Below are positions 55,830 to 64,000 of a stretch of 64,000 nt of DNA, in pieces. Below the pieces are notes generated by a model, which saw nothing but the letters and a program-made list of their open reading frames with translations, ran no database searches and was not told the origin of the DNA. The DNA is taken from positions 2,407,730 through 2,471,729 of the forward strand of contig JAQJVL010000046.1 in the NCBI GenBank assembly GCA_035578905.1, written 5' to 3'. This DNA comes from Stictocephala bisonia. Lineage: Eukaryota; Arthropoda; Insecta; Hemiptera; Membracidae. Numbering within the stretch: the stretch's first letter is position 1; each line of letters begins with the position of its first letter. The position numbers and the translations under genes are program-made.

Positions 55830-58528
55830 TTAAACCGTATCGAATCCCAGGCCTCTTGAGAACCTTAGGATCTTGGATACAGTATTTTCCTGTTGACCTC
55901 CTTCATCTACACATAATTGTGGCCCGAAGGAGTTTAGGCGATGTCGCATCAATGCTGGACATTCGAATATTATGTGGTGAGCTGTTTCTTCCTCCTCTCC
56001 ACATTTCCTACATAGGGTGGTGTCAACCATCACTCCTATTCTTCGTAGGTGACTACGGAACAACCAATGGCCAGTAATAAATCCTACCACTCTTCGGAGT
56101 TCCTTCCTGTTTAGCCGTAGGGCCTCTACTGATAGGGACTTTGAGGAGCCCCTTAGTATCCTCTTTGCCTGAATGTTGCCGTCAGTATTTTCCCAGTGTC
56201 TTTGTTGCTCACCTGCAACCCACTGAGATACTGACTCACGTGCTTGGCTGTATGCTATGCAGCACGCAGGTTCTGGGCCAAAGAGAATGCAGTCAGCTCC
56301 TACGTTGGCACACCTATCTGCTTCTTCGTTCCCTTTGATCCCACTGTGCCCTGGCACCCAATTCAAGCAAACCTTGTTGGATTCTGCCAGTGCCTTAATT
56401 GCCTTATGGCACTCCCATACAGTCCTGGAACTGTAAACCTGTTTAGCCAGGGCCATCAGTGCTGCCTTACTATCCGAGTTAATGTAAATGACTTTGCCCT
56501 TATAGCCTCTATTTACATTAATCCTCGCACATTCAGCAAGGGCAGTGACCTCAGCTTGGAAGACGGTTGCAAATTTACCCAGGCTTATGCTTTCGCTTAC
56601 CCTGGGTCTGATGCCAAATACACCTGCACCAGTTCCTTTCCTGGCCTTTGACCCGTCTGTGTACCAGGTAAGGGCGTTATTCATATAGTTGGGTTCCCCC
56701 TCTTTCCACACATCTCTACCACCTATGTTAACATGGTATGGCTTTTCAAGATCTGTGGTATTTACCATTCTATCCGGCACCATGTCTAGAATATCTAGCT
56801 TCAAGACTTCGATTATTCTAGAATGCTTACTGTCAGGATGGTAACGCCAATTCCCACTGCACTGCATTCTGTAGGCAGCTGTCCTTGCCTCCCCTTTGAC
56901 AAACAAGTCGAGGGGGGGGGGTTCAGAACTACCTCCATCGCAGCCGTGGATGTACCCCTAAAGGCTCCTAATGTACTCAGACACGCCACTCGCTGCACCC
57001 TTGATAAGATTGCAGCTGCTGTGCTTTGTTGTACCTTAGGCCACCACACAATAGATCCATACACTAGCATCGGTCTTATGACCCTAGTGTATAGCCAGTT
57101 TGACATCTCTGGTCGGAGACCCCAAGTACACCCAACCGCGCGTCTCACCATCATTAGTGTGGTCTGAGAGAGTTTAGTAATATAGTCAAGGTGTCTATTC
57201 CAGGTTAGTTTGTCGTCAAGCTTGATTCCCAAGTACTTAAACTCTTTGCTAACCTGTATTCGGTCGCCGCATAACATCGGTCTTATCACCTCTAGGCTTC
57301 TTTTATTTGTGAAGGGTACCATGAAGGTCTTCAAGGGGTTTACTGATAGCCCCTCATCCTCACACCATCCCTCCACAATTGTAAGAGCCCTTTGCAAGAG
57401 TTCAGCACATGTGTTTATGTACTTGCCTCTTACAATAATAACAATATCATCCGCATATCCTTGAGCATACATGCCTTGGTTGTTTAGGGTACAGAGGAGA
57501 TCATCCACAACAATGTTCCACAGACTCGGTGACAGCACTCCACCCTGTGGACATCCTCGCTGGGTTTTGGCCTCTCTTGTAACCCCGCACAAGGATGCTT
57601 CTGCTCTCCTGCTACTTAGCATATTGTTGATCCACCTTACAATTGTGCTCTCAGTATTCCTTGATACCAGCTTTGACACTATCGAGCCAGTGCTCGTGTT
57701 ATCAAAAGCTCCTTCTATATCCAGGAATACTGCCAAAGCTATTTCCTTTTGCGCAATAGCTTGTTCAATCCTACTGACCAAGCAATGCAAGGCCGTTTCG
57801 CAGGATTTACCCATTTGGTAGGCATGTTGGTTCCGGTGCAGAGGCCGGTTTACCAAGATAGTGTTCCTTATATGCCTATCCAATACCTTCTCCATGGTCT
57901 TAGTGAAGAAGGAGGTAAGACTTATAGGTCTATAAGACTTTGCTACATCATAGGATTCTTTACCTGGCTTGGGAATGAAGATCACTCTAGAGGTTCTCCA
58001 TGATGCAGGGATAACTCCTGTTGCCAGACTCAATCTGAACAGGCGTAGGAGGTGTGGAATTACCAGGTCCGCACTTACCTGTAAGAGAGCAGGAAAGATA
58101 CCATCGGTTCCTGGTGATTTAAATGGTTGAAACGAGTTCAAAGCCCATTTAACACCTTGATAGGTAATAACAGCCTTTGCACAGTCCCAGTCCTCACGAG
58201 TCGCTCTCCCTCTCGGCTCTCATCTGACTTCTTCTTCCACCGTGACGTTAGGCTGAAAAGATCCCGGGAAATGTGTACTCAGTAATACCTGAAGCGTTTC
58301 CTCGGGACTGTTTGTGTGGGTACCATCTTCCTTCAGGATTGTGCCCGCTACATTGTTAGGACTCTTGGCCAAGATCTTGTGGAGTTTTGCACAGTCAGGT
58401 ACTCTATCAATACTCTGACAGAACTCTCTCCACGAGTTTCTCTCGGCCTTTCTTATCTCCTTGTTATACTCTGTTAATGCTGCTGAGTATCTATCCCAGT
58501 TACCTGTGCGTTTACTTACGTTATACAT
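55830..58528 (-). pseudogene. LINE ORF2, RT and RNase H parts (broken)
   Basis: 58528-58223 is the linker. TGA at 58222-58220 interrupts the frame. RT follows to about 56915: FKSPGTDGIFPALLQ, SYRPISLTSF, VFLDIEGAFDNTSTG (motif A), RGCPQGGVLSPSLW (motif B), GYADDIVII (motif C) and KYLGIKLDDKLTW. A slip in the C10 run after VVLNPPP shifts to the frame of 56906-55830. There RNase H is complete: WYTDGSKARKGTGAGV, FQAEVTALAECAR, INSDSKAALMAL and WVPGHSGIKGNEEAD, with all four acidic residues. It ends CRKCGEEEETAHHIIFEC, a zinc-knuckle-like motif. The damage is small and mostly in homopolymers, so some could be sequencing error. Confidence 0.9.
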
Positions 58529-58529
58529 T

Positions 58530-59465
58530 CTACGTATGTTTTTTCCTCCGGATCTCCAGACCCTGCGACCACCAACAGGCCTGCTTCCTGGAGCTTTTAC
58601 GTGTCTCAGGGCAGGCTTTGTGATATGCTTCCAATACGGCGTTCCTCGTGGAATTCGCCATCATATCAGTACCTTGCCCTTGTATTAATTCAGTTTGACC
58701 CAGATTGTTTTCTAATTCCAACTGGAATTTTTCCCAATCTGTACGCCTAGGGTTTCTGTAAGTCTCATCTATGCTGTACGAACTTACCTTAAATGAGATG
58801 TAGTTGTGATCCGAAGCTGACGGATCGTCTAGCACTCTCCAGTTAATAACCTTTGTAGCTGCGTAGCAGCTAGCCAAGGTTATGTCCAAGACATCCTCTC
58901 TTACCCCTACACCTCTTCTTTGCATAAAGGTTGGCTTACGGCCTTGATTAATTATAACTAAATTAAATTCAGCTATAAAATTCAATAGACACTCACCACG
59001 GTTGTTGACGTCGCTGCTACCCCACGCCAGGTGGTGTGAGTTGGCGTCACATCCCATAACCAGGTGACGATTGTTGCTGATGCATTCTTCCACAATCCGC
59101 CTCATCTCAGTGGTCGGCGGTGGTTCTGGTGCATCATATGGGAGGTACGCAGATGCAAGCGTCATCGTAATGTTACCATTACCGGCTTGCAGTTGTACCT
59201 CTGTTACGGCTGTGTCTCTAGAACACAGTTGTGAAATTTTCAGTGATTTAATACTCTTGCTGACATATATACAAGCCCTAGGATTGTTACTGCCTATATC
59301 GTAAATCAACTTACCTCTTGCAGTGCTCATCCCCATTACACGGCTGCCAACGGTCCATGGTTCTTGAATAAGAACTACTCCTATGTTGTCAGCCAGTATC
59401 TTCTGGCAGAGTGTAGCCGTTGCTGCTCTGCTGTGATGGAGATTTATCTGAAGCACTGCAGTCAT
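58530..59465 (-). CDS. LINE ORF2, endonuclease part (frameshifted downstream)
   Basis: It starts MTAVLQINLHHSRAATATLC, typical of RNase-H-bearing LINEs. APE-type endonuclease motifs follow: VVLIQEPWTVGSRV (catalytic Glu), ASAYLPYDAPEPP, MGCDANSHHLAWGS (the GDxNAhh-type motif), GRKPTFMQRR, LDITLAS and DPSASDHNYISF (the SDHxxI motif). After CWWSQGLEIRRKK a slip in the AAAAAA run at about 58540-58550 leads to a premature stop. The downstream frame resumes with RRMYNVSKRTGNW. Translation starts directly after the ORF1 stop, so reinitiation is likely. Confidence 0.88.
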   Translation of the reverse strand: MTAVLQINLHHSRAATATLCQKILADNIGVVLIQEPWTVGSRVMGMSTARGKLIYDIGSNNPRACIYVSKSIKSLKISQLCSRDTAVTEVQLQAGNGNITMTLASAYLPYDAPEPPPTTEMRRIVEECISNNRHLVMGCDANSHHLAWGSSDVNNRGECLLNFIAEFNLVIINQGRKPTFMQRRGVGVREDVLDITLASCYAATKVINWRVLDDPSASDHNYISFKVSSYSIDETYRNPRRTDWEKFQLELENNLGQTELIQGQGTDMMANSTRNAVLEAYHKACPETRKSSRKQACWWSQGLEIRRKKHT

Positions 59466-60449
59466 CTATTGAGGACCTTTTCCCTGCAGCTTGAAGGTAA
59501 TCCTCTCGCAGCCCATGAATGGGCGCATCGCAAGAGCCTTCAGCTTAACCAGAGAGTCCTCGTCGATATGGAAGACCAGGAATTGACCGTTGGGGTTTGT
59601 ATTCCCTCCAACAATCGTCCAGTGGTCTGTGTCCAAGTCACTCTGGTTCTTCAAGGCTTCCAGAAGTTCCTTGGTATCATCGATTTCAACGGTCTTGGGC
59701 ACAAAGGTAGTGACCGTGACCATTTTAACAAGGGTCCTAGCTGGCCCTGTCTTCAGTTGAATACCCTGAAAAGGGTTCAACTCCAGGACTTGTTTCTCCA
59801 GCCACTCCTTTGTCGTGGAGTTAGTGCAACCCACCACCAATGCACCTCCCTCCACGTGGCAACTGGACATTCTCACGTCTTTGCTTTTCATAGCACGTTT
59901 GCCCAGCTCCCTCTTCAAGCACTTAGCTTCATCCTCCGTGAGCTTAGTTGCTGAGTGATCTTGTCTGACCACAGCAATCTTCTCTACAGAGATCTTCTCC
60001 GCATACGTCTCGGCCCCTCTAGCGCAGCTAGGGGTCTCGTCATGCCCTTTCCTTCTCTTGTCTGGGTTACCTCGGCTTTCGGGTGTCAGCTGCGAATGCA
60101 ACCTCTTCACACCCACTCCAGAGGTAGTCTGGCCAGAAGATCCAGGGGCATTACCGCGCTCACGGTTTTTTTCCTCCCAGACCTTCTTCCTCTCGCTCCT
60201 AGAAAGGATAGGCTCGCCTCTCGCGAGGGCCTCCTCTATCCTTTTCTTCCTTAACTCACTTCTGGAGAGCCTCTTCTTTGGTGCCGGCTTCTCCTCAGAG
60301 TTCACTTTTTCCTCATCGGATATTAGAAGTGCTTCTTCCTCCATAGCAACTATGTCGGACACTCTCATTTTTTCGATTGGCAAGTCTTCTGGATTCACAT
60401 CCACCCCGCCAACCTGTAACATATGTGACTTTTTTGATTCATCATCCAT
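59466..60449 (-). CDS. LINE ORF1 protein, 327 aa
   Basis: It starts MDDESKKSHMLQVGGVDVNP. Residues 1-150 are highly charged and low-complexity, with two similar motifs (RLSRSELRKKRIEEALARGE and ILSRSERKKVWEEKNRERG). Residues from about 170 to 327 look globular (KLTEDEAKCLKRELG, FVPKTVEIDD, HWTIVGGNTNPNGQFLVFHI) and resemble the ORF1 RNA-binding half of LOA-type LINEs; I have not confirmed the domain. No CCHC knuckles are seen. The frame is intact, and its TAG is immediately followed by the ORF2 ATG. Confidence 0.85.
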   Translation of the reverse strand: MDDESKKSHMLQVGGVDVNPEDLPIEKMRVSDIVAMEEEALLISDEEKVNSEEKPAPKKRLSRSELRKKRIEEALARGEPILSRSERKKVWEEKNRERGNAPGSSGQTTSGVGVKRLHSQLTPESRGNPDKRRKGHDETPSCARGAETYAEKISVEKIAVVRQDHSATKLTEDEAKCLKRELGKRAMKSKDVRMSSCHVEGGALVVGCTNSTTKEWLEKQVLELNPFQGIQLKTGPARTLVKMVTVTTFVPKTVEIDDTKELLEALKNQSDLDTDHWTIVGGNTNPNGQFLVFHIDEDSLVKLKALAMRPFMGCERITFKLQGKGPQ

Positions 60450-60996
60450 TTTGTTCCCACGAGAACCGGGTTTTGACAGTCCATCTCCCCAGTGACCCGA
60501 ATAGGGAGATAAGGGTAATACAACTGGGTTTCCCCTGGTTCCCAGAGGGCTCCGTTAATGACATTGAATATACCCCCAATGCCACGAGACCATCAGCACG
60601 GGTCGCATAACACTTTAGCCTAGGGTTCGCAGATCCCCATCCTGGTCAATCTGACCGGTTTCAGGGCATCCAGTGAAAGCTGCCAGCATAACTCATACTG
60701 ACAGCTGACCCTGGTACTGATAGCGCTGCTGCCCACCATCAGAGAGTCATTCGGGACTCCAGCCTAGATCCGCCGGGATTAGTAGAAGCAGGGCCACCAA
60801 CGTGCAGGTTGTAGTTAACTACACAAGGCATGACCTGAACGACCTCTCTTATGAGACCGCCCAAGCCCTACCTACTCCCGGACGGTCTTGAGTGCACTAT
60901 GTCACCCCTACGAATGAAGTAGTCCCCAGGTTTCAAATCCATGCAGCTTTGCGCTGTCCTGGGGACTGCCTCAATCATTTGGCCCCTTGATACGGG

Positions 60997-61678
60997 GTTG
61001 ACGGGAATGGTTTAAATCATTTTATAAATTTAAGAAAGTTATAAAATATTAAAAAGTTCTTATCAATTTTCTGAACCAACGTTTTCTTGGCTTTTAGATG
61101 TCATACAATTAATTACTTGGTCCATGTTGTAATCCCTATGACATGTATAGTCACGGTACTTTACTTTCGCGTATGCCTAAGTAAATGCTGAGGATTTAAA
61201 TTGATTTAAATCAGTTTAAAATCACTTGAAATTGGTCAATTTAAATTGAATTAAATTAATTTAAAATAACTGCATTTACTTACGATTATAAAAATAATGT
61301 ATCGTAACTCTACATGTCATAAGGATTAGAACGGGGGTTACAATGGTTTTATAACATAAACGTAAATAAACCTATATGTTTTAAAAAATAATATTTTATC
61401 GAGCTAAAATGAATGTTTATTACTTTCCACAATGTACGAGTATTTCATTACTTTCCCAGTAATATATTTCCATACAAAATAATTTGAGTTTGGGAGGGGG
61501 AAGCTAAATTAATTTGAATCTCATTAACAAATACCAATAATACAGGATGGTAATGATTAAAATGTCCAGTGAGATGCCACAATTAGCTGAGGTTGAATAT
61601 AATATGTGCATAACAGAGAGTTGGAATCCCTCTTAAATCTCGTTCCATATAACACATATCTCGAAACTAACAACTCAC
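60997..61678. other. Intron sequence, AT-rich
   Basis: TTAAATTGATTTAAATCAG-like words at 61190-61260; no repeats tied to other copies and no gene. Confidence 0.4.
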
Positions 61679-61823
61679 ATATGTTGAGACTACGGTCTGG
61701 GAGGCCAAGCCGACCACAGACCGAGGCTATCACCCCATCCATCCAGGAGCTCTTCTGGAACTCGGAGGCCTCCTTCCTGGTGTCTGGTTCGTGTGCCCTC
61801 AGGATCGGACATGTGTACTCCGG
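61679..61823 (-). CDS. MINPP1: MINPP-like gene, exon with CGRLGLP
   Basis: It encodes PEYTCPILRAHEPDTRKEAS, then EFQKSSWMDGVIASVCGRLG and LPDRSLNI plus one base. The Cys-Pro start and the rLGLP stretch correspond to the helical segment between the phosphatase core parts in MINPP. The acceptor is TTTCTGTGACAG (61825-61824); an in-frame TGA just upstream excludes an earlier start. The donor is ATAT|GTGAGT. The single T joins CC of the next exon to give Ser. Confidence 0.82.
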
Positions 61824-61888
61824 CTGTCACAGAAACCATCCTAACACGTATTGGTAAAGTAAAACATACAAGTACAAAAGATGACATC

Positions 61889-61892
61889 GTAA

Positions 61893-61924
<32 letters not shown>

Positions 61925-62290
61925 ACAAGTCACATATCAAAACAAAAAACAAGTAACATAACTCAATATAACACAAGCCACTCAACACAAGAAAACACAA
62001 GTAACATAACAAAACAAAATACAAGTCACATAACACAACAAAAACCAAGTAACATAACTCAATAAAACACAAGTCACTCAACACAAGAAAATACAAGTAA
62101 CATAACAAAACAAAATACAAGTCACATACACAACAAAATGCAAGTAACACGACACAATAATACTCAAGTCACATATCCCAACAAAACACGAGTCACATAC
62201 CACAACAAAACACAAGTCACATACCAAAACAAAACACAAGTCACATACCACAACAAAACATAAGTCACATAACACAACAAAACACAACCT
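61889..62290. repeat. A-run plus ~20-bp ACAAAACACAAGTCACATAC array
   Basis: About 31 As (61892-61922) are followed by about 17 imperfect units of around 20 bp built from AACACAAGTCACATACCACA and AACATAACTCAATA variants. It lies in the intron just upstream of exon 2 of those visible. Open frames are artefacts. Confidence 0.88.
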
Positions 62291-62807
62291 AATGTATGGT
62301 ATGTTAATACATTGTCCTGGTGCCAATTTCGCGTGTCCTGTCACACCAATAAATTAAACACGGATATGACATCAAATTCTTCAAACGCGAATAATAACTA
62401 AGATATTCAACAAAAATGTGCGTTAGATTAGTATATGTTAATTGAGAGAAATGGTGCTAACCTAACTAACTATCCTAAAGTTATCTAATTTTAACTAACC
62501 TAACCTAACTTTACCTAACCTGCATGTTTTGTTAAATATCTCAGTCTTCATTTGTCGCAAGAAGAAATGGATGTTATATTCATGTTTAGAAGGGAAAATT
62601 ACATAATAATAATAATAAATCCCTTATTGCATTAACAATATAAAAAATATTGTATCGCAAACGTCAGTATTAAAATTAATTAACCTAAGGCTTTAATTTA
62701 AACAATCATTCATAACAATAAATACACACAAACATACATACAAGGAGGGCATTCACACAAATCTACCTATAGTGTTTGAAATTCCCACAAAAGTCAACGG
62801 GATGTGT
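62291..62807. other. Intron sequence with CCTAA-rich tract
   Basis: 62455-62520 contains repeated CTAACCTAA-type words (TTAGG on minus). Nothing else is recognised. Confidence 0.45.
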
Positions 62808-63176
62808 CTAGCCAATTAAGTTGGTCTCCCAGTCGTGTGCTAGGAACTCTCCGATGCTGTAAAAAGCCTGGGACAACAGTAGGCCTATGTCTCTCAAGCG
62901 GGTCTTAAATATTTTTGAATTTGGAGCAATTTTAATTTCTTTAGATAAGCTGTTAATTAATTTGACACCCACCTGCGAGGGCAGGTGTTGATAGACTACC
63001 GTTCTGTGTTGCCCAGTACGGTAGTCATCTCTGCCTCTAGTATTATAATTATGTAAGTCACTGCCCCTTATCAGGTTGCATTTGGACATACAATATAAAA
63101 TTGTTAAATACATAGTTTTTGTGTAAAGATGTATTCCTGTTATCAATTTGTTTGTAAAATCGACATTTCCACCCAT
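62808..63176 (-). pseudogene. Non-LTR RT C-terminal tail fragment
   Basis: The minus strand encodes LYCMSKCNLIRGSDLHNYNT, RGRDDYRTGQHRT, LPSQVGVKLINSLSKEIK and FKTRLRDIGLLLSQAFYSIG. HxYNTR, then a globular stretch with gvKliNsLp and FK..L..ll...aFYSieEfl, is the hallmark tail of Jockey/CR1-type RTs. Only this end is present, so it is a 5'-truncated insertion in a phosphatase intron. It is the intact counterpart of the broken fragment at 17280-17770. Confidence 0.85.
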
Positions 63177-63341
63177 AAATGTCTATGAATTCCTGTTCGT
63201 GGGGTTAACTAATGAAAAAAATTGTGAAAATCGTGTAGCACCCCTAATTCTATATTTACCAAATTATCATGTTTAATAAAGTCTCTTTATACATGTGCTC
63301 TACATAGAATTATTATTTAGAGAACAAAATTGATACATTAC

Positions 63342-63488
63342 AGTAATCAAAAAACTTATATAGTCCACTCGTTCGTCAGCAAAAGTCTGTGGAAGACTAG
63401 TTGTAGGAGCGTCGAACGCGAGACCTAGCAGTCCACGGACAATGTACTCGGCAGTATTCTTTGTCCGCGAGTGAACAGAATGGTAAAT
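63342..63488 (-). CDS. MINPP1: MINPP-like gene, first visible exon
   Basis: It encodes IYHSVHSRTKNTAEYIVRGL, LGLAFDAPTTSLPQTFADER and VDYISFLIT. The HSRxxxxxxxxxxxFxxGLxG pattern is that of MINPP after the RHG-containing N-terminus, where the Arg belongs to the phosphate pocket. The acceptor TTATTTTTTGTAG (63490-63489) is strong. The best donor that keeps phase 0 with the next exon is ACT|GTAATG at 63341; a GT at 63355 would break the frame. The donor choice is therefore less sure than the rest. Confidence 0.78.
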
Positions 63489-64000
63489 CTACAAAAAATA
63501 AACATACATTGTCTGGTATGCATTCTTTAAGGAAGCTTCTCAACCCTGTTTATGTGTACTTTGTTTAGTTCAACATGAGACAAAACTCCAAGTGTTTATA
63601 TCTTTGGCTCCTGCCGTTTTTATTATAAATAAGATAACAATGATTATTTATGTTTAACATTAGACTATGTGTAAGACACTTAATGTTTAATCTTTGTTTA
63701 AAGTGTTATTGAATAACACAAAAAGATTATTATTTATGTTCACAATTATTTAATTGCACAAGACACCTGCAACTAGAGATCAAAGTTGTTTTTATCCGTT
63801 ATGTATGATTCGATTTTGCGAACAAGTGCTCGTTGGATTTATGATTGAATTGTTAATGTTTTTTATGTCATGTCAATGTTTCGTAAGGTTTAGCTTTTTT
63901 AGTAATTAATTTTCAGTTAAAATATTTAAAAATTTTTTGTAAATCTGAACATATTGTAAAGTTAGTGTCACCTAATAAAAATAAATAATATTACTAAACT
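63489..64000. other. Upstream intron of the phosphatase gene
   Basis: AT-rich. I see no RHG-encoding exon in it, so the N-terminal exons lie beyond the window. Confidence 0.5.

Larger units (their letters stand above)
55722..60986 (-). mobile_element. Full-length LINE (R1/LOA/I-like, with RNase H), lightly damaged
   Basis: Minus-strand element of 5.27 kb flanked by the 10-bp duplication TTGATACGGG (55712-55721 and 60987-60996). It has a 5' UTR (60986-60450), ORF1, ORF2 (endonuclease, RT, RNase H, zinc-knuckle-like end) and an A-tail of about 26 (55722-55747 as Ts on plus). ORF1 stop and ORF2 start abut as TAGATG. Three lesions were found in ORF2: a slip at an A-run near 58545, TGA at 58222-58220, and a slip in a C10 run near 56912-56921. 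The intact ends indicate a fairly recent insertion. Confidence 0.93.
36874..63488 (-). other. MINPP1: Gene span: multiple inositol polyphosphate phosphatase, 3' part
   Basis: Six minus-strand exons in descending coordinates reproduce the C-terminal two thirds of a MINPP/Mipp histidine phosphatase. Landmarks in order are HSRTKNTAEYIVRGLLG, CGRLGLP, CRYQYAWDPFTVSPWCALFS, YEEDLKYYYKNGPG, IGHSSAINSLFNWLGL with FRSSSIVPFGSNFLAVLYR, and YHNERELTQFCEQGLC. The family removes phosphates from inositol polyphosphates and acts in the secretory pathway or outside the cell. The first exons with RHGxRxP are beyond the right edge. Introns are 1.5, 7.5, 9.2, 3.1 and 4.4 kb and full of repeats. Function may be altered or lost: the catalytic HAE is HSS, and one acceptor is not AG. 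Confidence 0.85.

Noticed and set aside
57471..57821. Plus-strand frames across the LINE
   Set aside because: Antisense shadows of well-identified RT and RNase H coding sequence.

Overview
The window is eukaryotic, most likely an insect nuclear genome, and possibly hemipteran (that last step is a guess). The evidence is AT-rich DNA, spliced exons with GT/GC-AG introns, TTAGG-type repeats, tRNA-derived SINEs, R1/LOA/I-like and Jockey/CR1-like LINEs, Helitrons, pogo-like elements and a tRNA-Lys-primed LTR element. Nothing looks bacterial. Most long open frames are artefacts of tandem repeats whose period is a multiple of three.

The only host gene I can support lies on the minus strand from about 63.5 kb down to 36.9 kb. 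It is the C-terminal part of a multiple inositol polyphosphate phosphatase (MINPP/Mipp), in six exons: 63488-63342, 61823-61679, 54166-54066, 44825-44716, 41612-41400 and 37048-36874. The exons join in phase and follow the family's order. The N-terminal exons with the RHG motif are off the right edge. Its introns hold repeats: an RT tail, a 5.3-kb LINE, a SINE with an expanded head, foldback elements, 95-bp and 117-bp satellites, a Helitron and LINE fragments. Three features make this copy odd: HSS where the family has the catalytic HAE, a lost canonical splice acceptor before exon 4 of those visible, and a probable GC donor.

The left third (0-14.4 kb) contains two direct copies, about 9 kb apart, of a composite module: a conserved left block, a minisatellite with a shared core, and a conserved right block with 53-bp repeats. 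Between and after them lie foldback elements, a pogo-like element and a SINE nested in an inverted-repeat element. At 17.3 kb a 41-bp satellite has grown inside a LINE tail.

From 18.4 to 28.2 kb lies one young LTR retrotransposon of 9.8 kb, with near-identical 1.38-kb LTRs and a tRNA-Lys primer site, inserted into a 34-bp minisatellite. It lacks protease, RT, RNase H and integrase. It carries a single 484-residue coiled-coil ORF and 5.3 kb of AT-rich apparently non-coding DNA, so it looks non-autonomous.

From 28.4 to 36.8 kb are decayed retroelement pieces, a 45-bp satellite and a MITE. The recurring theme is that tandem arrays arise inside transposable elements (SINE head, LINE tail, MITE, possibly Helitrons). 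Identities are judged by eye; no searches were run.
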